From positions 1-55,507 of the forward strand of contig NZ_NRSM01000024.1 of the NCBI RefSeq assembly GCF_016584105.1: DNA of 55,507 bases, read 5' to 3'. Below, piece after piece: positions 48,721 through 55,507 of this stretch (positions are counted from its first letter, which is position 1; every line of letters begins with the position of its first letter). The notes under the pieces were generated by a model, which saw only the letters and a program-made list of their open reading frames with translations, searched no databases and was not told where the DNA came from. The translations under genes were made by a program, and so were the position numbers. Source of the DNA: Ectothiorhodospira shaposhnikovii (GTDB lineage Bacteria > Pseudomonadota > Gammaproteobacteria > Ectothiorhodospirales > Ectothiorhodospiraceae).

Positions 48721-50025
48721 ATGATGAAAAAGAGAACGTTCCTCAAAGGCATGACCGCGCTGGGTGCCGCCCTGGCGCTATCCGGCACCGGCCTGTCTGC
48801 ATTGGCGGCGGAAAACCCCATCCGCGTGGGTGTGCTGCATTCCCTCTCCGGTACCATGGCCATTTCCGAAACCACCCTCAAGGACACAGTGGAGATGCTG
48901 GTCAGGCAGCAAAACGCCAAGGGTGGCCTGCTGGGGCGTCCTCTGGAAGCCGTGGTGGTGGATCCAGCCTCCAACTGGCCCCTGTTCGCGGAGCGGACCC
49001 GGCAACTCCTGGAACAGGACAAGGTGGATGTGATCTTCGGTTGCTGGACCTCCGTGTCCCGCAAGGCAGTCCTGCCGGTGGTGGAAGAACTCAACGGTAT
49101 CCTGTTCTACCCGGTCCAGTACGAGGGTGAGGAGTCGTCCCGCAACATCTTCTATACCGGCGCCGCTCCCAATCAGCAGGCCATTCCGGCGGTGGAGTTT
49201 TTGATGAATGAATACGGCATCGAGCGCTGGGTGCTGGCGGGGACCGATTACGTCTACCCCCGGACCACCAACCGCATTCTTGAAGCCTTTCTGAAGGAAA
49301 AGGGTGTGGCGGAAAGCGACATCATGATCAACTACACCCCCTTCGGGCATTCCGACTGGCAGAGTATCGTGGCGGAGATCAAGCGCTTCGGTTCCGCCGG
49401 TAAGGCGACGGCCGTGATCTCCACCATCAACGGGGATGCCAACGTGCCCTTCTATCGGGAACTGGCCAACCAGGGGGTTTCCGCCACCGAGATTCCGGTG
49501 ATTGCCTTCTCCGTGGGGGAGGAAGAGCTCTCCGGCATGGACACCGGGCCACTGGTGGGTCACATGGCGGCCTGGAACTACTTCATGAGCGTGGAAACGC
49601 CGGAAAACGAGGCCTTCATCCAGTCCTGGCATGACTACATCGGGAATACCCGCAGGGTGACCAACGATCCCATGGAAGCCCACTACATCGGTTTCAACAT
49701 GTGGGTCAAGGCAGTGGAGCAGGCGGGAACCACCAACGTGGACACGGTGATCGATACCCTGGTGGGGATTGAGGTCCCCAATCTGACCGGCGGTACCGCC
49801 ACCATGCTGCCCAACCACCACATCACCAAGCCGGTGCTGATCGGCGAGATTCAGGCCGATGGCCAGTTCCTGGTGGTGAGCGAAACCGAGATGGTGCCCG
49901 GCGAGGCCTGGTCCCGCTATCTGGAAGGCAGCCGTGACCTGATTGCCGACTGGACCGATCCGGTTCGCTGCGGAAACTTCAATGTGAAGACCCAGACCTG
50001 CCTGGGCAGTCAGGCGCAGCAGTAA
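48721..50025 (+). CDS. urtA: Urea ABC transporter substrate-binding protein UrtA
   Basis: UrtA captures urea in the periplasm. The start at 48721 follows AAGGAG. The 434-aa precursor opens MMKKRTFLKGMTALGAALAL, a signal peptide with a near-Tat motif (KRTFLK instead of RRxFLK), cleaved after SALAA. The mature protein has IRVGVLHSLSGTMAISETTLKD and WTSVSRKAVLPVVEE, characteristic of the UrtA/FmdD branch of branched-chain-type binding proteins. A hairpin follows before urtB. Confidence 0.95.
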   Translation: MMKKRTFLKGMTALGAALALSGTGLSALAAENPIRVGVLHSLSGTMAISETTLKDTVEMLVRQQNAKGGLLGRPLEAVVVDPASNWPLFAERTRQLLEQDKVDVIFGCWTSVSRKAVLPVVEELNGILFYPVQYEGEESSRNIFYTGAAPNQQAIPAVEFLMNEYGIERWVLAGTDYVYPRTTNRILEAFLKEKGVAESDIMINYTPFGHSDWQSIVAEIKRFGSAGKATAVISTINGDANVPFYRELANQGVSATEIPVIAFSVGEEELSGMDTGPLVGHMAAWNYFMSVETPENEAFIQSWHDYIGNTRRVTNDPMEAHYIGFNMWVKAVEQAGTTNVDTVIDTLVGIEVPNLTGGTATMLPNHHITKPVLIGEIQADGQFLVVSETEMVPGEAWSRYLEGSRDLIADWTDPVRCGNFNVKTQTCLGSQAQQ

Positions 50026-50037
50026 GGCCACACCCTG

Positions 50038-50060
50038 CCCCGCCGGAATCTCCGGCGGGG
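50038..50060 (+). terminator. Stem-loop between urtA and urtB
   Basis: CCCCGCCGGA and TCCGGCGGGG form a perfect 10-bp stem with loop ATC. It is followed by TTCCTCC, not a full T-run. It probably stabilises urtA mRNA or attenuates into urtB, common after binding-protein genes. Confidence 0.75.
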
Positions 50061-50173
50061 TTCCTCCGGAACCCCGGACGTTCCCTTGAGCCGTTCCATC
50101 CATGCCCGAAAGCCATGGGCGGGTGGCTGCGTGTCCGGGGCCGGAACTCCCTCTCTCCATGGGTCTGAGTGTC

Positions 50174-51895
50174 ATGATGAAACGACTACTGGAATCGCTA
50201 TCAGCCTGGGTGATGCTCGGGGCGTTCATCGTCCCGGGGGTACTCTGGGCAGAATCCTCCGTTGAGGAGGAGCCGTCGGACATGGCATTGCCGTTGGTGG
50301 ACATCCAGGACATGTCCGCGGAAATCGAGCCGCCTGCGCCGGACCCGGAGGCCGTGTTTGCCGAACAGGTGGATCGTCTGGCCACCGGCAATCTCAGGGA
50401 ACGCCGGGAGATGGCGGAGGCACTGGTCGAAGGGGGACACCCCAGGGCCGGGATGATCCTCAATGCCCTGCTGGAGGGTCGCCTGCTGACCACCTGGTCC
50501 ACGCCTGAAACACCAGCCCTGATCATCCTGCAGCGGGGGGAGGATGCCCCGGGGCGGGTGGAACAGGCAGTGACCGGCGAAGTCCTCGCCGACGGTGTCC
50601 CGTCCGGTGCCCGGGCGGTGCCCATCAACAATCCCATGCGCAACCTGCTGCGGGATCTCGCCGCCATGGCGGACATGAACCATGCCTTGCCCCAGCGACG
50701 GATACTGGCCAGCGAGCGCCTGATGCGCGGATCACTGGGACCGGAGCAGATGGCGCTGATCGAATCCCGCCTGCTGGTGGAAGAGCATCCCCGGGTCATC
50801 GATGCCCTGGAGATCACCCAGGCAGTGGGATTGCTGCGCCACGAGGACGCGCAGGTACGCCTGGAGTCCCTGGAACGTCTGCGAGGCTCCCTGCTGGCGG
50901 TGGTCCGATCCACGGTCGGCGCCGTGGCCGAGCAGGACCCGGACCCCATCGTGCGTCAGCACGCGGTGGAAACCCTGGAAGCCATTCAGACCCGGATCGC
51001 CTTTTACCGTTTTACGGAAAACCTGTTTTTCGGCCTGAGCCTGGGCTCGGTGCTGTTGCTGGCCGCCCTGGGGCTGGCCATCACCTTCGGTGTCATGGGG
51101 GTGATCAACATGGCCCATGGCGAGCTGATCATGATCGGCGCCTATACCACCTGGTTCCTGCAGACCCTGATGCCGGGCAACCTGACCACTGCCCTGCTGC
51201 TGGCCATTCCCGCCGCCTTCCTCATTTCCGGTCTGGTGGGCGTGGCCATGGAACGGGGCATCATCCAGTTCCTCTACGGCCGTCCCCTTGAGACCCTGCT
51301 GGCCACTTTCGGACTGAGCCTGATCCTGCAACAGGCGGTAAGAAGCCTGTTTTCTCCGCTGAACCAGGCCGTGGCCTCGCCGGAGTGGATCAGCGGTTCC
51401 CTGGCGGTGAATCCGGTGTTGTCACTCACCTGGAATCGCATCTACATCCTCATTTTCGCCCTGCTGGTGTTCCTGGCCCTGCTGCTCATTCTCAAGCGCA
51501 CCACCCTGGGGCTGAAGGTGCGGGCGGTGTCCCAGAACCGGGCCATGGCCCGCTCCCTGGGGGTCCGGGCCAGCTGGGTGGACGCCATGACCTTCGGCCT
51601 GGGGGCCGGGATTGCCGGCGTGGCCGGAGTGGCCCTGGCCCAGCTCACCAACGTGGGTCCCAACATGGGGCAGTCCTACATTGTGGATTCCTTCATGGTG
51701 GTGGTCTTCGGTGGCGTGGGCAACATCTGGGGCACCTTCGTGGGCGCGCTGGGGCTCGGGGTCATGACCAAGTTCATGGAGCCTTTTGCCGGTGCGGTGC
51801 TGGCCAAGATCTTCGTGCTCATCTTCATCATCCTGTTCATCCAGTACCGGCCTCGGGGTCTGTTCCCCCAAAAAGGCCGCAGCGCGGAGGCCTGA
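50174..51895 (+). CDS. urtB: Urea ABC transporter permease UrtB
   Basis: UrtB is one of two membrane subunits. The start at 50174 (MMKRLLESLSAWVM) gives a cleavable signal (LGAFIVPGVLWAES) and 573 aa; ATGs at 50102 and 50159 are possible but lack support. A long N-terminal region (about 30-280) with helical repeats, predicted periplasmic, precedes the permease core. The core has LGLAITFGVMGVINMAHGEL, FGLSLILQQAVRSLF and GVGNIWGTFVGALGLGV. The N-terminal extension is usual in proteobacterial UrtB. Confidence 0.94.
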   Translation: MMKRLLESLSAWVMLGAFIVPGVLWAESSVEEEPSDMALPLVDIQDMSAEIEPPAPDPEAVFAEQVDRLATGNLRERREMAEALVEGGHPRAGMILNALLEGRLLTTWSTPETPALIILQRGEDAPGRVEQAVTGEVLADGVPSGARAVPINNPMRNLLRDLAAMADMNHALPQRRILASERLMRGSLGPEQMALIESRLLVEEHPRVIDALEITQAVGLLRHEDAQVRLESLERLRGSLLAVVRSTVGAVAEQDPDPIVRQHAVETLEAIQTRIAFYRFTENLFFGLSLGSVLLLAALGLAITFGVMGVINMAHGELIMIGAYTTWFLQTLMPGNLTTALLLAIPAAFLISGLVGVAMERGIIQFLYGRPLETLLATFGLSLILQQAVRSLFSPLNQAVASPEWISGSLAVNPVLSLTWNRIYILIFALLVFLALLLILKRTTLGLKVRAVSQNRAMARSLGVRASWVDAMTFGLGAGIAGVAGVALAQLTNVGPNMGQSYIVDSFMVVVFGGVGNIWGTFVGALGLGVMTKFMEPFAGAVLAKIFVLIFIILFIQYRPRGLFPQKGRSAEA

Positions 51896-51898
51896 CCC

Positions 51899-53011
51899 AT
51901 GCTCACCCGACTTCTTCTGAGTGACCGCGGCGGTCTTATCATCCTGGCCTTGCTGACGGCCCTGATCATCTATGTGCCCATCGGCAACCTGCTGCTGCCT
52001 GCGGACTCGCCCCTGCACGTGTCCACCTTCACCGTGACCCTGTTGGGCAAGTTCCTGTGCTTTGCCCTGCTGGCCCTGGCCATCGATCTGATCTGGGGGT
52101 ATGCGGGCATCCTGTCCCTGGGGCACGGGGCCTTCTTCGGGCTGGGGGGCTACGTCATGGGCATGTACCTGACCCGCCAGATCGGCGACCGTGGCGTATA
52201 CGGGCATCCGGAACTGCCGGACTTCATGGTCTTCATGAACTACGACAGCCTGCCCTGGTACTGGCAGGGGTTCGATCAGTTCTGGTTTGCCCTGCTGATG
52301 GTGATGCTGGTTCCCGGCCTGCTGGCTCTGGTTTTCGGCTGGATGGCGTTTCGTTCCCGGGTTTCCGGGGTGTACTTCGCCATCATCACCCAGGCACTGG
52401 TCTTCGCCTTGATGCTGGCCTTCTTTCGCAACGAGATGGGCTTTGGCGGCAATAACGGACTGACGGATTTCAAGGACATCCTTGGCTTTGACATCACCGC
52501 CCGTCAGACCCGGGTCACCCTGTTCGTCATCAGCGGAGTCTGCCTGATCGGGGCCTACCTGATGTGCCGGTTCATCATCACCTCCCGTTTCGGCCGTGTA
52601 CTGGTGGCGATCCGGGATGCTGAGAGCCGTACCCGGTTTGCCGGCTATCAGGTGGAGTCCTACAAGCTGTGGCTGTTCGTCTTTTCCGCCATGCTGGCGG
52701 GCATCGCCGGCGCCCTGTATGTGCCCCAGGTGGGCATCATCAATCCCGGCGAGTTCTCCCCCATCGCTTCCATCGAGGCGGTACTGTGGGTGGCCGTCGG
52801 GGGGAGGGGCTCCCTGTTTGGTGCCATCATCGGCGCCTTTTCGGTCAACGGTGCCAAGACCTGGTTCACCACGGTGTATCCGGAGGTCTGGCTGTTCGCG
52901 TTGGGTACCCTTTTTGTTCTGGTCACCTTGTTTCTGCCCCGGGGGATTGCCGGCATTTTCCGCACCCTGGGGCAATGGACATCACGCAAGCCCAAGGGGG
53001 ATGAACAATGA
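51899..53011 (+). CDS. urtC: Urea ABC transporter permease UrtC
   Basis: The 370-aa second permease has about ten membrane segments and the LivM-type core: LALAIDLIWGYAGILSLGHG, FFGLGGYVMGMYL and GVYFAIITQALVFALML. VAVGGRGSLFGAIIGAF near the C-terminus is the transport-family motif. It starts 3 bp after urtB stops and its stop overlaps urtD by 4 nt. Confidence 0.95.
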   Translation: MLTRLLLSDRGGLIILALLTALIIYVPIGNLLLPADSPLHVSTFTVTLLGKFLCFALLALAIDLIWGYAGILSLGHGAFFGLGGYVMGMYLTRQIGDRGVYGHPELPDFMVFMNYDSLPWYWQGFDQFWFALLMVMLVPGLLALVFGWMAFRSRVSGVYFAIITQALVFALMLAFFRNEMGFGGNNGLTDFKDILGFDITARQTRVTLFVISGVCLIGAYLMCRFIITSRFGRVLVAIRDAESRTRFAGYQVESYKLWLFVFSAMLAGIAGALYVPQVGIINPGEFSPIASIEAVLWVAVGGRGSLFGAIIGAFSVNGAKTWFTTVYPEVWLFALGTLFVLVTLFLPRGIAGIFRTLGQWTSRKPKGDEQ

Positions 53012-53850
53012 GCCTGCTCAAGGATACGCGGGCGCTGATGCGCCGGGATCAGGTCTTCGATTTCATGCTGCCACCGCCGGATTTCGAGCAGCCGGTGGAT
53101 CTGTCCCACGGACCCATTCTCTACCTGGAAGATGTTTCGGTCAGTTTTGACGGTTTTCGTGCCCTCAACCGCCTGAACCTGGCGGTGGATGCCGGTGAAC
53201 TGCGCTGCATCATCGGGCCCAACGGGGCCGGCAAGACCACCATGATGGATGCGATCACCGGCAAGACCCGGGCCGACGAGGGACAGATCTATTTCGGTCA
53301 GCGCATCGATCTGCAAAAACTGTCCGAGTACCAGATTGCCCGGGGCGGCATCGGGCGAAAATTCCAGAAACCCACGGTCTTTGAAGCCCTTGGCGTATTC
53401 GAAAACCTGGAACTGTCGCTGGCCTCGGACAAATCCACCTGGGCCAGCCTGGGATTTCGGTTACGTCCGGATCAAAGGGACCGGATGGATGAGGTACTTC
53501 AACTCATCGGTCTGGGCACACAGCGGGATCGACAGGCCGGGACGCTTTCCCATGGCCAGAAACAGTGGCTGGAAATCGGCATGCTGCTGATGCAAAACCC
53601 CATGGTGCTGCTGGTGGATGAGCCGGTGGCAGGCATGACCGCCGAGGAAACGGAGCGCACGGCCGAGTTGCTGACATCCCTGGCGGGGCGACATACCGTA
53701 ATCGTGGTGGAACACGACATGGCCTTTGTCCGTTCCATCGCCCGACGGGTAACGGTTCTGCACCAGGGATCAGTGCTGGCGGAAGGCAGCATGGACCGGG
53801 TATCCAGCGACCCCAGGGTCATCGAGGTCTATCTGGGAGAAGAAACATGA
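53008..53850 (+). CDS. urtD: Urea ABC transporter ATP-binding protein UrtD
   Basis: The 280-aa LivG-type ATPase has an N-terminal extension of about 35 residues, the Walker A loop GPNGAGKTTMMDAI (about 70), the signature LSHGQKQWLEIG and Walker B VLLVDEPVAGM, then the H-loop VVEHDMAF. The start overlaps urtC and its stop overlaps urtE (both ATGA), so the three are coupled. Confidence 0.96.
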   Translation: MSLLKDTRALMRRDQVFDFMLPPPDFEQPVDLSHGPILYLEDVSVSFDGFRALNRLNLAVDAGELRCIIGPNGAGKTTMMDAITGKTRADEGQIYFGQRIDLQKLSEYQIARGGIGRKFQKPTVFEALGVFENLELSLASDKSTWASLGFRLRPDQRDRMDEVLQLIGLGTQRDRQAGTLSHGQKQWLEIGMLLMQNPMVLLVDEPVAGMTAEETERTAELLTSLAGRHTVIVVEHDMAFVRSIARRVTVLHQGSVLAEGSMDRVSSDPRVIEVYLGEET

Positions 53851-54542
53851 TTCGTATCCAGGGCCTGAATCAGTATTACGGCCAGAGCCACATCCTGTGG
53901 GATTTGTCCCTGTCCACCACCCCGGGGCGGGTCGCCTGCATCATGGGGCGCAACGGGGTGGGAAAGACCACCCTGCTCAAATGCATCATGGGTTTGTTGC
54001 CGATACGCGAGGGAGAAATACATCTTGGTGACCAGAGGATCGACCACCTGAGTGTCGAGGCCCGGGCCCGCGCCGGGATCGGCTACGTCCCCCAGGGACG
54101 GGAGATCTTCCCCTTGCTCACAGTGGAAGAAAACCTTCGGCTTCCGCTCACCTCCCGCAGGGACCGACTGCGCCAGGTGCCGGCTTATATCTATGATCTT
54201 TTTCCGGTGCTCAAGGAAATGCGCCACCGCCGCGGCGGGGATCTGTCCGGTGGTCAGCAGCAGCAATTGGCCATCGGTCGAGCCCTGGTTCTGGACCCCA
54301 AGTTGCTGATCCTGGATGAACCCGGCGAGGGTATCCAGCCCAACATCGTGCGCCAGATCGGCGAGGTGATCCGCAAGCTGCAGAGCGAGATGGAGATCTC
54401 CGTGCTACTGGTGGAACAGAAACTCCCCTTTGCCCGGCGCTTTGCCGACGAGTTCTTCCTGATGGAAAAGGGTTGCGTGCAGGCCCAGGGCGAGATGAAA
54501 GACTTGAGTGACGAACTGATCCATCGGTATCTCAATGTCTGA
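53847..54542 (+). CDS. urtE: Urea ABC transporter ATP-binding protein UrtE
   Basis: The 231-aa LivF-type ATPase has Walker A GRNGVGKTTLLKC (about 35), the signature LSGGQQQQLAIGRAL, Walker B LLILDEPGEGIQPNIV and VEQKLPFARRF. It is the last gene of the urea cluster. Two hairpins follow within 100 bp. Confidence 0.96.
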   Translation: MIRIQGLNQYYGQSHILWDLSLSTTPGRVACIMGRNGVGKTTLLKCIMGLLPIREGEIHLGDQRIDHLSVEARARAGIGYVPQGREIFPLLTVEENLRLPLTSRRDRLRQVPAYIYDLFPVLKEMRHRRGGDLSGGQQQQLAIGRALVLDPKLLILDEPGEGIQPNIVRQIGEVIRKLQSEMEISVLLVEQKLPFARRFADEFFLMEKGCVQAQGEMKDLSDELIHRYLNV

Positions 54543-54560
54543 CAGTGTCAGACACCTGTT

Positions 54561-54641
54561 GCCGTGTGACCGGCCACACGGCGCTGATTGTCGAACCGAT
54601 GTGTTTTGATGGCCACGACCGGGCGATGTCCGGCCGTGGTC
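54561..54641. terminator. Hairpins at the end of the urea cluster
   Basis: GCCGTGTG pairs with CACACGGC (54561-54582). CCACG-A-CCGG pairs with CCGG-C-CGTGG (54613-54639). They lie between convergent urtE and the YceI gene. No clear T-run follows, so the boundary strength is uncertain. Confidence 0.5.
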
Positions 54642-54666
54642 CATCGGCTTATGCGCCCTGCCCTGC

Positions 54667-55248
54667 TTATTCGGGCACCACAGCCTCCATGGAGATGCTG
54701 ATGGTGATTTCATCCCCCACATAGGGCACAAACTTGTCTGCATTGAAATCGCTACGCTTGACCACGGTATGGGCGTGGGCACCGATGGCCGGTCTTTCCA
54801 GCATGGGATGGACCATGGCGGCAAAGTGATTCACCTCCAGGGTTACCGGCTGAGTGATCCCTTTCAGGGTCAGATGGCCTTCGACGGATACCGGACGGCC
54901 GTCCTGAAAATTGACCTGGCTGGACTGAAATCTGGCTTCGGGATGGCTGGCGGTATCGAAGAAGTCCTCCCCCTGGATATGTTCGTTGAAAGTGGCATAC
55001 CCGGTTTCCACTGACGTCATGTCGATGATGATATCCACCTGCCCTGTACTTGCGCTCTTATCCAGAGTCACCGTCCCGCGCGTCTGATTGAATTGGCTGG
55101 TCTGGGTGGACAGACCAAAATGGCTATAGGAGAAGCGTGGAAAGGTGTGCGTGGGATCAATTTCATAGGTCACCGGCTCTGCCATGGCAGGCATGGCCAT
55201 TACGGAGATTAAAACCACTGCGGTGGAAAAGGCGAACAAAGGCTTCAT
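54667..55248 (-). CDS. YceI-family periplasmic protein
   Basis: The start MKPLFAFSTAVVLISVMAMP at 55248 has GGAGGA 8 nt upstream; ATGs further up are rejected. The 193-aa precursor has a signal peptide cleaved after AMA (residue 23). The mature lipocalin-like YceI barrel begins EPVTYEIDPTHTFPRFSYSHFG and includes FFDTASHPEARFQSS and GHLTLKGITQPVTLEV. YceI proteins bind polyprenyl lipids such as octaprenyl compounds; physiological roles are mostly unclear. No cytochrome b561 partner is seen. Confidence 0.93.
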   Translation of the reverse strand: MKPLFAFSTAVVLISVMAMPAMAEPVTYEIDPTHTFPRFSYSHFGLSTQTSQFNQTRGTVTLDKSASTGQVDIIIDMTSVETGYATFNEHIQGEDFFDTASHPEARFQSSQVNFQDGRPVSVEGHLTLKGITQPVTLEVNHFAAMVHPMLERPAIGAHAHTVVKRSDFNADKFVPYVGDEITISISMEAVVPE

Positions 55249-55403
55249 GCGGTAATCCTCCATGGTTTCAAGAAAATGACCATTTCGGTCAGGCATAAAC
55301 CCTATAGCCATTCGATCAATGGAAAAACCCCTGATTTTCACGCTAGTTTGATGATTATTCCTCAATAATTAATTTATTGTTTTTTTGGGTATACGGATTT
55401 AAT

Positions 55404-55433
55404 GGTTGATGGGGCACCTTCACCCCACCAACC
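55404..55433 (-). terminator. Stem-loop after the last partial gene
   Basis: GGTTGATGGGG pairs with CCCCACCAACC (11 bp with one G-T pair). It lies just downstream of the stop of the gene entering from the right. Only ATTAAAT follows on minus, so it is a weak candidate. Confidence 0.5.
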
Positions 55434-55444
55434 TGATACCACCC

Positions 55445-55507
55445 TCAGATGGTTGATAGATCGACCCCGTAGTTGAGTTCCTCTGCGAAGTCCGGCAGTC
55501 CGTAACC
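55445..55507 (-). CDS. C-terminal end of an unidentified protein, 5' part outside window
   Basis: An open minus-strand frame enters from the right edge and ends at a TGA (complement 55445-55447). The last 20 residues read GYGLPDFAEELNYGVDLSTI. Codon use is normal and a stem-loop follows, so it looks like the true end of a gene. The family was not recognised from so short a stretch. Confidence 0.5.
   Translation of the reverse strand, partial: GYGLPDFAEELNYGVDLSTI

Overview
The window is high-GC bacterial chromosome (clearly above 60% GC by eye), densely coded, from a gammaproteobacterium. The markers are the purB/hflD/mnmA/nudJ/icd and clpS/clpA/infA neighbourhoods known from gammaproteobacteria, and the run fabD-fabG-acpP-fabF-pabC-mltG-tmk-holB-pilZ-tatD, whose end (tmk-holB-pilZ-tatD) is arranged as in Pseudomonas. 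Two aconitases, a phasin, urea carboxylase and GGDEF/EAL signalling fit an environmental member, perhaps Chromatiales/Ectothiorhodospiraceae. The family-level placement is inference.

Layout. 1-1010: 3'-truncated DUF2235 hydrolase. 1107-3273: dusA with a small, decayed island inserted in its 5' end, bounded by a perfect 51-bp direct repeat. The island holds an integrase stump and a brnT/brnA toxin-antitoxin pair. 3311-5120: an IS200/IS605-type element with divergent tnpA and tnpB, hairpin ends and a possible guide RNA. 5169-8050: purB and fumC, divergent. 8052-11238: a three-gene signalling operon (unknown domain, HDOD, GGDEF-EAL). 11389-17040: acnA and acnB, divergent. 17108-19363: hflD and mnmA-nudJ. 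19584-23479: icd, clpS, clpA. 23597-23815: infA. 23986-32480: fatty-acid synthesis, folate, cell wall, replication and pilus genes. 32497-36703: class V aminotransferase, a KamA-type radical SAM enzyme and bioA. 36843-36870: a chromosome-dimer resolution site (dif) matching E. coli dif at 26 of 28 positions. 36917-42219: SDR, maeB, PfpI protein, phasin and a lipoprotein. 42280-54542: a urea-use cluster (allophanate hydrolase, urea carboxylase, GntR regulator, urtABCDE) behind a sigma-54 promoter and two NtrC-like sites. 54667-55507: YceI protein and the 3' end of an unidentified gene.

How it works together. fumC, acnA, acnB, icd and maeB give an unusual concentration of TCA-cycle and anaplerotic enzymes. 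The urea cluster is self-contained: UrtABCDE imports urea, urea carboxylase makes allophanate with ATP and biotin, and allophanate hydrolase releases ammonia, probably induced by nitrogen shortage. The most notable non-coding signals are dif with an apparent switch in KOPS-like octamer orientation across it, which suggests the window spans the replication terminus, the dusA attachment repeats, the IS605 ends and the NtrC/sigma-54 control region. No tRNA, rRNA or CRISPR array was seen.
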